In this document: positions 1 through 6,415 of the stretch, one piece after another | How positions within the stretch are numbered: the stretch's first letter is position 1 | Layout of the letters: every line of letters starts with the position of its first letter | From: Bacteroidales bacterium | Lineage (GTDB): Bacteria > Bacteroidota > Bacteroidia > Bacteroidales > UBA7960 | Assembly: GCA_003560215.1 (NCBI GenBank) | Contig: PWIY01000299.1 | Span: 1 to 11,140, forward strand | DNA length: 11,140 bases | Direction of reading: 5' to 3' | Notes under the pieces: generated by a model | What the model was told of the DNA's origin: nothing | Databases searched by the model: none | Seen by the model: the letters and a program-made list of their open reading frames with translations, nothing else | Made by a program: the position numbers and the translations under genes

Positions 1-804
1 ACCCGGGTAAAGAAAAATCCCTCCTTTGATGAGGTTCCGGTGAAAATCAGACACCAGCGAACCAATGTAGCGCGAGGTATACGGACGGTAGCTCTCCGGG
101 TGATCTTCCTGGCAGTATTTGATGTATTGTTTCACCCCTTCCGGAAAGTAAATATAATTGCCTTCGTTGATGGAGTAAATATTCGCTTTTTCCGGGAAAT
201 GCATATCCGGATGCGAAAGGCAGAATATGCCAACGGAAGGATCCAGGGTAAATCCGTTCACCCCTTTCCCTGTTGAATACACAAGCATGGTGGAAGAACC
301 GTAAATCACATATCCTGCTGCGGCGAGATTCACCCCCGGCTGTAATAGGTCTTTTTCGGTGCCACCACCGACTTCAGTAACCCGGCGGTAGATGGAAAAG
401 ATGGTTCCTATGGAAACATTTGCATCGATGTTGCTGCTTCCGTCGAGCGGGTCAATGGCAATTACATATTTGCCCAGTTCGGAAAAATCGTCACGGAAAG
501 AAATTACTTTTTCGTTCTCTTCAGAGGCGATTGCAGAGCATTCTCCGCCTCCTTTCAGCGCGGTAATGAAGGTTTCATTGGCGAATACATCCAGTTTTTT
601 CTGGGTTTCACCCTGGATGTTCTCGCTGCCCACGCTGCCCAGAATATCCACCAGGCCGGCGGCATTGATCTCGCGGTTCACAATTTTGGCCGCTGTGGCA
701 ATGTCGTTCAGCAGTCGTGTGAGTGCTCCTTTTGCATGGGGATACTCAGATTGTCTTCGGATGATAAATTCGGTAAGTGTGGTGATCTTGCTTCTTTGCA
801 TCAT
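1..804 (-). CDS. fbp: Fructose-1,6-bisphosphatase class I, C-terminus beyond the window
   Basis: Cytosolic enzyme that hydrolyses fructose 1,6-bisphosphate to fructose 6-phosphate, the committed step of gluconeogenesis. My minus-strand translation is open for 268 codons from ATG at 804 to the left edge. Class I enzymes are usually about 330-340 residues, so roughly 65 C-terminal residues are missing. The class I signature is clear: GSENIQGETQKKLDV (about residues 59-73) and the metal-binding block DPLDGSSNID (118-127) followed by NVSIGTIFSIYRR. The substrate-binding region YGSSTMLVYSTGKG is also present. The start follows the cinA stop by 54 bp in the same orientation, so the two are probably co-transcribed. 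It has no recognisable Shine-Dalgarno sequence, and two consecutive ATG codons (804, 801) leave the exact start uncertain by one residue. The gene lies in the same reading frame as cinA, separated from it by the cinA TAA. The family call is very secure. Confidence 0.95.
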   Translation of the reverse strand, partial: MMQRSKITTLTEFIIRRQSEYPHAKGALTRLLNDIATAAKIVNREINAAGLVDILGSVGSENIQGETQKKLDVFANETFITALKGGGECSAIASEENEKVISFRDDFSELGKYVIAIDPLDGSSNIDANVSIGTIFSIYRRVTEVGGGTEKDLLQPGVNLAAAGYVIYGSSTMLVYSTGKGVNGFTLDPSVGIFCLSHPDMHFPEKANIYSINEGNYIYFPEGVKQYIKYCQEDHPESYRPYTSRYIGSLVSDFHRNLIKGGIFLYPG

Positions 805-858
805 GGCCCGGATGATTGATTTGGTGATTGTTTTGTTGATCAGAAACAAATATATTGC

Positions 859-2118
859 TTATTTGGCTCTTCCCAGATCTGATTCCAATTTTTCTTTGAG
901 CAAAGCCAGGGCTGCATTCGCTGCACGCAGGATATTTCTCTCTCTGTTGTCGCCAAACCGCAATTTTCTGCTGACCACAGAAGAAGGGCCTGCCACAGAT
1001 ATGCAAACGGTACCCACAGGTTTACCCTTACTTCCCCCTCCGGGGCCTGCGATGCCTGTGATACCTATGGCATATTCGCAATTCAATGCCTTTTTGGCTC
1101 CGGCTGCCATGGATTCCGCCACTTCTGTGCTGACTGCACCGTGGTTGCCGATCAGGGCCGGGCTGACATTCAGCAGGGTTTCCTTGATCCGGTTGGCATA
1201 GGCCACGATACACCCGTTGAACCACTGAGAACTCCCGGGGATGCCGGTGATCCGGTGGGCAATGTAACCGCCTGTGCAACTCTCTGCAGTCCCCAGTCTG
1301 AGGCTGTGCTTTTTCAGAATTTGCCCTGTAATGCCTTCCAGGGTGTCATCGTCATACCCCCAGATGTATCCGGGAATGATCCCGTGCAGTTTTTCAATTT
1401 CCTGATTCAGGGTGTCTACCAGATTTTTTTCCCGGTTTCCTGTGGCTGTAAGCCTGAGTTTCACAACTCCCGGAGATGGGAGGTAAGCCAGCCGGATCGT
1501 TTCAGGCAATGATCGCTCCCAGGAGGCAATCAGTTCAGCCAGTGCGGATTCTCCGACTCCATGGGTCAGAATGGTTTTGTGGATAATGAACTGCTTCCTG
1601 TCCTTGTTTTTCAGCGAAGGGATCACCTGGTGGTCCATCATTTCCTTCATCTCAAAAGGAACACCCGGCATGGCCACAAAAAGGGTGTTGTTTTGCCTGA
1701 ATACCAACCCCGGTGCTGTTCCATGGGGGTTTCTGATCACATCGGCTTTTTCGGGTATCTCAGCCTGCCTGCGGTTTACTTCGGTGACCTCCATGCCTCT
1801 GCGCATAAAGAATTGACGGATATCTTCCAGCACAACCGCATCCTGCCGGAATGCACAATTGAAAAATTTGCAGAGCGAACGTTTGGTGATGTCATCGCGT
1901 GTGGGTCCCAGCCCTCCCGTGACCAACACAAGGTCTGAGTGATCCGCAGCAAATTCCAATGCCCTGAGAATCCCGGATTCCTCATCTCCCGTAGCCTGTA
2001 TCTCCCTGACCTTGATCCCGGCCAGGTTCAGCCGCGATGCGATCCATGCTGCATTGGTGTTGACCGTTAACCCGGTGAGTAACTCATCACCGACAGATAT
2101 GATTGAGGCAACCATCAT
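859..2118 (-). CDS. cinA: CinA family protein (MoCF-like domain plus NMN amidohydrolase domain)
   Basis: Full-length two-domain CinA of 419 residues, matching the usual 410-430. The N-terminal molybdopterin-binding-like (COG1058) domain shows SVGDELLTG (8-16), GGLGPTRDD (68-76), NPHGTAPG (130-137) and PGVPFEM (151-157). In characterised CinA proteins this part has ADP-ribose pyrophosphatase activity. The C-terminal PncC-type domain shows AESCTGG (278-284), GITGIAGPGGGS (352-363) and GKPVGTV (365-371). In that family it deamidates nicotinamide mononucleotide to nicotinate mononucleotide for NAD recycling. The historical name, competence/damage-inducible protein, does not mean this cell is competent. 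The gene begins with two ATG codons (2118, 2115) and no Shine-Dalgarno sequence. It is divergent from the nucleoside phosphorylase gene, and fbp follows 54 bp downstream. Identification is firm. Which activity matters in this organism is not visible. Confidence 0.95.
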   Translation of the reverse strand: MMVASIISVGDELLTGLTVNTNAAWIASRLNLAGIKVREIQATGDEESGILRALEFAADHSDLVLVTGGLGPTRDDITKRSLCKFFNCAFRQDAVVLEDIRQFFMRRGMEVTEVNRRQAEIPEKADVIRNPHGTAPGLVFRQNNTLFVAMPGVPFEMKEMMDHQVIPSLKNKDRKQFIIHKTILTHGVGESALAELIASWERSLPETIRLAYLPSPGVVKLRLTATGNREKNLVDTLNQEIEKLHGIIPGYIWGYDDDTLEGITGQILKKHSLRLGTAESCTGGYIAHRITGIPGSSQWFNGCIVAYANRIKETLLNVSPALIGNHGAVSTEVAESMAAGAKKALNCEYAIGITGIAGPGGGSKGKPVGTVCISVAGPSSVVSRKLRFGDNRERNILRAANAALALLKEKLESDLGRAK

Positions 2119-2126
2119 TTTTTGGC

Positions 2127-2134
2127 CAAAATTA
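2127..2134 (-). promoter_or_regulatory. Possible Bacteroidota-type -7 element for cinA-fbp
   Basis: Read on the minus strand, the bases are TAATTTTG, an exact match to the Bacteroidota -7 consensus TAnnTTTG. A T-run (TTTT, 2151-2154) lies 16 bp upstream, but it is only a partial match to the TTTG -33 element and the spacing is short. If this element is used, transcription would start only a few bases before the cinA ATG at 2118, giving an almost leaderless mRNA. A near-match (TACTTTTA, 2150-2157) slightly further upstream is an alternative. The match is visible; its use as a promoter is inferred. Confidence 0.35.
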
Positions 2135-2182
2135 ATGATAATCCGGGACTAAAAGTATTTAGGTAATTGTTTTAATAATTGA

Positions 2183-2190
2183 TATTTTTG
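2183..2190 (+). promoter_or_regulatory. Likely Bacteroidota-type -7 element for the nucleoside phosphorylase gene
   Basis: TATTTTTG matches TAnnTTTG exactly and lies 35 bp before the start codon at 2226, which would give a leader of about 30 nt. The region is strongly AT-rich compared with the flanking genes. The only upstream -33 candidate is TTG at 2167-2169, just 13 bp away and closer than the usual 19 or so, so the -33 half is weak. The six-codon reading frame at 2204-2224 would lie inside this leader. Confidence 0.45.
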
Positions 2191-2225
2191 TTTGTTTGAC
2201 CGCATGAATAAACCGCTGAAATGAT

Positions 2226-3095
2226 ATGAAACAATTCAAGGAATCGGAGCTGATTGTAAACCCCGACGGAAGCATATACCATTTGAAACTCCGGCCCGGA
2301 CAGGTGGCTGATACCATCATTCTTGTCGGGGATCAGGGGCGGGTAGGAGCGGTTTCCAATCACTTTGACACCATTGAGCACAAGGTGCAGAACCGTGAAT
2401 TTTTGACCCATACAGGCACCTATAAAGGAAAGCCCGTTTCGGTTGTTTCCACCGGGATTGGGACCGATAACATTGATATAGTACTGAACGAGCTGGATGC
2501 CCTGGTGAACATCGATCTTTCCTCTCGCCGGCTTAACCCGGAACACCGCTCGCTGAACCTCATCCGCCTTGGAACAACCGGTGCATTGCAGGGTGATATA
2601 CCGGTTGACAGTTTTCTTGCTTCAGCTTATGGCCTGGGTTTTGACGGGTTGCTGCATTTTTACCGCCATGAAGGGATTACCGAGGATGCCATGGCAGATG
2701 CCTTTGTCAAACATACCTCATGGAGTGATCGTCTGCCGTATCCTTATATTGTCAGGGCTTCGGAAGGACTGATGGAAAAGCTTGCCGGGGGGCTGCGCCC
2801 GGGAATAACGGCCACGGCAAATGGCTTTTACGGGCCACAGGGGAGAAGCCTGCGGATTCCGCTGGCCGCACCGGAACTGAATGAAACCATTGAAACATTC
2901 CGTTTTCAGGGGATGCCGGTCACGAATTTTGAGATGGAAACTTCCGCCTTGTATGGCCTTGGCAGGTTGCTGGGCCATCAGGCTCTGACCATTTGTACGG
3001 TGATTGCCAACCGGGTAAGCAAAACATACAGTCAGGATTACAAAACCGCTGTGGATCAGATGATTCGTTTGGTCCTTGACCGGGTGGCTTCATAA
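2226..3095 (+). CDS. Nucleoside phosphorylase (uridine phosphorylase-like, PNP/UDP family 1)
   Basis: A 289-residue protein of the PNP_UDP_1 superfamily, which cleaves nucleosides with phosphate to a free base and (deoxy)ribose 1-phosphate in the cytosol. The phosphate-binding loop VGDQGRV (34-40) corresponds to the family's GDPxR loop, with Q replacing P. Other landmarks are STGIGTDN (75-82), LGTTGA (115-120), FYGPQGR (201-207) and NFEMETS (234-240). The Glu-Met-Glu of the last motif binds the ribose hydroxyls in this superfamily. FYGPQGR resembles the base-recognition segment of uridine phosphorylases more than that of purine enzymes, so uridine or a related pyrimidine nucleoside is the best guess. 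Length is somewhat above the roughly 250 residues of E. coli Udp. No Shine-Dalgarno sequence is present. It is the first gene of a probable two-gene plus-strand unit with the SirB1-like gene 13 bp downstream. The superfamily is certain; substrate specificity is not. Confidence 0.9.
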   Translation: MKQFKESELIVNPDGSIYHLKLRPGQVADTIILVGDQGRVGAVSNHFDTIEHKVQNREFLTHTGTYKGKPVSVVSTGIGTDNIDIVLNELDALVNIDLSSRRLNPEHRSLNLIRLGTTGALQGDIPVDSFLASAYGLGFDGLLHFYRHEGITEDAMADAFVKHTSWSDRLPYPYIVRASEGLMEKLAGGLRPGITATANGFYGPQGRSLRIPLAAPELNETIETFRFQGMPVTNFEMETSALYGLGRLLGHQALTICTVIANRVSKTYSQDYKTAVDQMIRLVLDRVAS

Positions 3096-3108
3096 TACAT
3101 CTTTTTTG

Positions 3109-4005
3109 ATGGGGATGGAACAAGATACCAGAGAACGCGAGATTCAGGCCCTGATCAGCATGATTGATGATCCGGATCCAAAGGTTTTCAGAGAAATTTT
3201 CCTGAAAATTATTCAGATGGGGTACGATGCTCTCCCATTTGTTGAGGAGGCGGAGATCAGCACAGAAGACAAGAACCTTCGTGAGCGAATTGCGCAGATT
3301 AAGCATGGAATTCGCTATGAGCAACTTTCTGCTGATCTGTTTGCCTGGGCTGCAAGCCCGGAAAAAGATCTTTTATCGGCCTGGCTGTCGGTAAGCCGTT
3401 ACAGCTATCCGGACATCTGCGATCAGGAAATCAGGAAAGAGATTGCCGGTATACGCCGGGATACCTGGCTGGAGGTCAATGATAACCTGACGGCCCTTGA
3501 GCAGGTCAGGGTATTCAATCACGTTTTTTATGGCATTCACCGATTTCAGGGAAACCTTGAGGATTACCACGATCCGGATAATTCGCTGATAAACAGAGTG
3601 TTGAAAACCAGGAAGGGAAGCCCGCTCAGCATGGGTCTTTTGTATTTGTTGCTGGCACGCAGCCTGGATATGCCCGTTAAAGGCATGAACCTTCCGGAAC
3701 ATTTTATCCTGGCTTATATGGGTAAGCCCCTGAATGTCGCACAAATGAAAGTCGGGGAAGAGACCCCTCTTTTTTATATCAATGCCTTCAGCGGGGGCGA
3801 TGTATTCTCTGCCAGGGAAATCAATAAATTCCTGAAGAAGCTTGATTTTGAACCTTTGCCGGAATTTTTCCGGCCCTGCACTGATCTGGAAATTCTTACA
3901 CGGATGCTGAACAGCCTGGCAGCCGCGTATGATACAACGGGAGATACAGACAGGAAGTCGGACCTGGAAAACCTTAGCAACCGGCTGGAGGAATCCTTTG
4001 ACTGA
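3109..4005 (+). CDS. SirB1-family transglutaminase-like protein
   Basis: About 298 residues from the start chosen here. The centre matches the SirB1/Transglut_core2 family: NSLINRVLKTRKGSP (158-172), a hydrophobic LLYLLLARSLDMPVKG stretch (177-192) and NLPEHFILAY (194-203), followed by YINAFSGGDVFS (223-234). The C-terminal part is helical and repeat-like (MLNSLAAAYDTTGD), as often seen after this domain. The N-terminal 70 residues are charged and helical. No cysteine lies in the conserved block (the only two are near 104 and 257), so a classical transglutaminase or protease Cys-His-Asp site is doubtful. A histidine (198) is retained. The frame is open further upstream, to an ATG at 3076 inside the previous gene, but ATG 3109 or 3115 avoids that overlap and seems likelier. 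The cellular role of SirB1 proteins is not well established, and I do not assign one. Confidence 0.8.
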   Translation: MGMEQDTREREIQALISMIDDPDPKVFREIFLKIIQMGYDALPFVEEAEISTEDKNLRERIAQIKHGIRYEQLSADLFAWAASPEKDLLSAWLSVSRYSYPDICDQEIRKEIAGIRRDTWLEVNDNLTALEQVRVFNHVFYGIHRFQGNLEDYHDPDNSLINRVLKTRKGSPLSMGLLYLLLARSLDMPVKGMNLPEHFILAYMGKPLNVAQMKVGEETPLFYINAFSGGDVFSAREINKFLKKLDFEPLPEFFRPCTDLEILTRMLNSLAAAYDTTGDTDRKSDLENLSNRLEESFD

Positions 4006-4025
4006 CAAGGCGGTTCATCCAGAAT

Positions 4026-5294
4026 CTATGCTTCCATGGCTTTTCTGATCTTGTCCAATGGCATTTTGTCTGCTTTTCCCTCCTGCTCAATGATTTGGTA
4101 TACAGATGACTCTTCAAGGATCCCCGTTTCCCTGCACAGATAAAGGATGGAGTGGATGGCTGCATTTCGTGCGCCAACAGATCTGAAATCCCGCCGGATA
4201 ATCTCAGCTCCTGTTTCCGGAGGGGTAAGGCTTGAATCGATGAATAATTTCCCCCCCTGCATTTTTTCAATGCGCTGACGGTTGTGCTGCAGGCCGTCTG
4301 CAGAAGTGATCAGTGCCATGTCCGGAACGCTTATCCCATGAAAAAGAACTTCTTCCGGAGATACATTGATTTCTGCCGTGGAAAATCCGACACCCACCGT
4401 AACCGGGTAGCTTCCCTTTTGTGTGGCGTGCAGGCCTGCACTGATGGCAGCTTTGGAAAAAATATTTGCAGCCAGTTGCACGCCTTCACCGGCCGATCCG
4501 CTGATCACCAGTGACAGGGGTTTTTGCAATTGATGATTGAATCGCTTTTCTATGACGGGTGTTTTTTCAAGCAGGTTTGCTGTTTTGTCGCCCTGACGAT
4601 CTGTAAAAGCAGGGAGGTCGTTGGTCCACTCACCCAGTTCCCTTCCCGATTCTTTCACGATCTCCTTCAGTTTTCGGCGTGGATTGAGTTTTACGCCGTA
4701 ACTCGGACAGATCTCCATGACCTCAACCAGGGAAAATCCCTTCTGGTCAAATGCTTTCATCATGGCATCGGTGATGTCGCCAACGCCCATGACCCTGGAA
4801 ACATAACGGGCCCCGGCAGTATGTGCCAGTTTGCAGATATCATACCCGGTGAAGGGATTGCCCTTGAAGGAGGTGGTGGTGCAGAAGCCCCTGGGGGTCA
4901 GTCCGCTGCTTTGCCCCCCGGTCATCCCGTATAACATATTGTTGTGGACCACCACTGTTACATTCAGATTCAGCCGGGCTGCCTCCATGATGTGCTGGAG
5001 ACCGATGGTCGTACCCCCATCCCCGACAAAAACCACAATTTTCTGGTTATCGTCTGCGGTTCCGAAGGAGATGCCTGCCCCAAGTGCTACCGAGCGTCCG
5101 TGAAGTCCGTGGACGGTGTGGGTGTTCAGACATTTGTCGATGATTCCGTGACAGCCTATGTCGGTTACCGCGATCACATCAAGGGGGTTGTAACCCAGTT
5201 TTTCCAGGGCCCCTGTGGTGCTTTTGGCGATGAGGTCGTGGCCGCATCCCTTGCAATAGGGAAGGTTTTGTGATTTTATCATAGATCCGGTCAT
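4026..5294 (-). CDS. 2-oxoacid:ferredoxin oxidoreductase, fused beta (TPP-binding) and gamma subunits
   Basis: A 422-residue fusion. Residues 1-230 are the thiamine diphosphate-binding beta subunit of the KorB/PorB type: CKGCGH (14-19), GDGG (91-94) and HNN (117-119), which bracket the TPP/Mg site, then YGMTGGQSS (122-130). C14, C17, C48 and C196 fall where the four [4Fe-4S] ligands lie in archaeal 2-oxoacid:ferredoxin oxidoreductase beta subunits. Residues 260-420 are the gamma domain, with SGSAGEGVQLAANIFSKAA (265-283) and YPVTVGVGFSTAEINVSP (296-313). With the alpha subunit this would oxidatively decarboxylate a 2-oxoacid with CoA to acyl-CoA, CO2 and reduced ferredoxin in the cytosol. The start is fixed by a strong Shine-Dalgarno sequence and overlaps the alpha stop by 4 bp (ATGA), indicating translational coupling. 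Gamma is more often separate or fused to alpha. Substrate is unassigned: 2-oxoglutarate, a branched-chain or another 2-oxoacid are all possible. Confidence 0.88.
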   Translation of the reverse strand: MTGSMIKSQNLPYCKGCGHDLIAKSTTGALEKLGYNPLDVIAVTDIGCHGIIDKCLNTHTVHGLHGRSVALGAGISFGTADDNQKIVVFVGDGGTTIGLQHIMEAARLNLNVTVVVHNNMLYGMTGGQSSGLTPRGFCTTTSFKGNPFTGYDICKLAHTAGARYVSRVMGVGDITDAMMKAFDQKGFSLVEVMEICPSYGVKLNPRRKLKEIVKESGRELGEWTNDLPAFTDRQGDKTANLLEKTPVIEKRFNHQLQKPLSLVISGSAGEGVQLAANIFSKAAISAGLHATQKGSYPVTVGVGFSTAEINVSPEEVLFHGISVPDMALITSADGLQHNRQRIEKMQGGKLFIDSSLTPPETGAEIIRRDFRSVGARNAAIHSILYLCRETGILEESSVYQIIEQEGKADKMPLDKIRKAMEA

Positions 5295-6415
5295 GACATT
5301 ACCTCCTTTTGAATTTCTTCCGGGGAGATCATTTTCCCCAGGCTTCCGACAAAATGAATATTTTCCGGCATTTGCTGCCCGTAAAGCAGTGAGCCAAGCT
5401 GGTTGTTCATGTTTTCTTCGGCGATGACCACCTTTTTGTAACCGGATAAAATTTCCAGGTAAACGGGTGGCAGGGGCAGCAGGGTGCCCGGAATAAACAG
5501 TGAAACTTTTTGCCCGTCCCGGCGCAATTTCCTCACGGCTTCCCTGGCCGCCGCTGCTGAGATGCCATAAGCGGTTACCAGCTTTTCAGCCCCTTCCTGA
5601 TGATCCAGTTGGTAAAACAGGTATTTTTCTTTCATCGAGGCCCTGATTTTTTCTTCCAGTCTCCTGGTGTTGGCAAGAGCTTCGGGTGATGAATGCTGAA
5701 GAATACCATCCTGGTCGTGGGTAGAAGCGGTCAGCCTCACCTGGTGCGTGGTCTGGGTCACAGGTAGAAACTCAGGAACCAGACCGGTTGGCTTATAAGG
5801 CTTGTAGTCGCAGCAGTCTTTGTCATACCATTTCCTGTCTACTTTGCTGATTGTTCCCAGGCTGCCGATGTCGAAGCTCTTTTGTGTCATCACTTCCTCT
5901 TTGGATGTGAGCAGTATAACAGGTGTGCGCTGGGTTACAGCAATTTCAAGGGCCCGGGCAGACAATGTCCAGCAGTCTTCGAAGCTGCTTGTTCCCAGTA
6001 CCGGGATGGGATGTCCGCCCGAAAGTACACCGTTGAGCAACAACATGTCGCCCTGTGCACCGCAGGTGGCTGTACCGGTAGCTGGCCCCAGTCTTTGCAC
6101 CAGGACGATTACCATGGGCAGCTCCATCATGTGGGCCATGTTGACCGATTCTGACATCAGGGCAAACCCGGGGAAGGAGGTGGCAGTTACCGGCAATTTC
6201 CCGGTTGCCGACAAACCTGCCATCCATTGTACGGTGGTGATTTCATCCGGTGCCGGGAGCATCATGTCCATTCGCTGGCTGCCATAAAGATAAAGCAGGT
6301 TGGCCGGCGTAATCGGATAACCGATGAAGGCATCGGCCCCAGCTCTTGCCAGCGATTCTATGATCAGTCGTGATCCGTCGATCAGCACCTGGTCATTGCT
6401 GTTTTTTTCGTGCAT
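5291..6415 (-). CDS. 2-oxoacid:ferredoxin oxidoreductase alpha subunit (KorA-like)
   Basis: About 374 residues with the pyrimidine-binding domain of the family first: DGSRLIIESLARAGADAF, then IGYPITPANLLY (31-42), where the PITP threonine contacts the 2-oxoacid in relatives. The segment VTATSFPGFALMSESVN (76-92) and VQRLGPATGT (106-115) follow the KorA pattern TATSGPGFSLMxE and VQRxGPSTG. RLTASTHDQDG (227-237) corresponds to the conserved TGxEHDExG stretch. The C-terminal transketolase-like domain begins near 275 (AEKLVTAYG). The neighbouring gene supplies the TPP-binding and gamma parts, so the pair should form the complete core enzyme. A TTG at 6421 extends the frame by two codons, but ATG 6415 has AAAGGAG exactly 6 nt upstream and is preferred. 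It overlaps the CoA-transferase gene by 23 bp. Substrate specificity cannot be read from sequence alone. Confidence 0.88.
   Translation of the reverse strand: MHEKNSNDQVLIDGSRLIIESLARAGADAFIGYPITPANLLYLYGSQRMDMMLPAPDEITTVQWMAGLSATGKLPVTATSFPGFALMSESVNMAHMMELPMVIVLVQRLGPATGTATCGAQGDMLLLNGVLSGGHPIPVLGTSSFEDCWTLSARALEIAVTQRTPVILLTSKEEVMTQKSFDIGSLGTISKVDRKWYDKDCCDYKPYKPTGLVPEFLPVTQTTHQVRLTASTHDQDGILQHSSPEALANTRRLEEKIRASMKEKYLFYQLDHQEGAEKLVTAYGISAAAAREAVRKLRRDGQKVSLFIPGTLLPLPPVYLEILSGYKKVVIAEENMNNQLGSLLYGQQMPENIHFVGSLGKMISPEEIQKEVMS
5301..5310 (-). promoter_or_regulatory. Strong Shine-Dalgarno sequence for the beta-gamma subunit
   Basis: On the minus strand AAAAGGAGGT lies 6 nt before the ATG at 5294, inside the 3' end of the alpha-subunit gene. 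It is a near-perfect anti-16S match at good spacing and favours ATG 5294 over the internal ATG at 5282. Such strong sites are uncommon in Bacteroidota. Confidence 0.75.

Noticed and set aside
392..1201. Long plus-strand open frame (269 codons) spanning fbp and the cinA 3' end
   Set aside because: It is antisense to two well-identified genes, matches no family I recognise, and its composition is what reverse reading of these genes gives.
3373..4008. Minus-strand open frame of 211 codons opposite the SirB1-like gene
   Set aside because: It lies entirely opposite a recognised family member and has no recognisable domain.
3994..4010. CCTTTG...CAAGG as a bidirectional terminator between the convergent genes
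   Set aside because: The short stem is interrupted by an unpaired base and lacks flanking A/T tracts.
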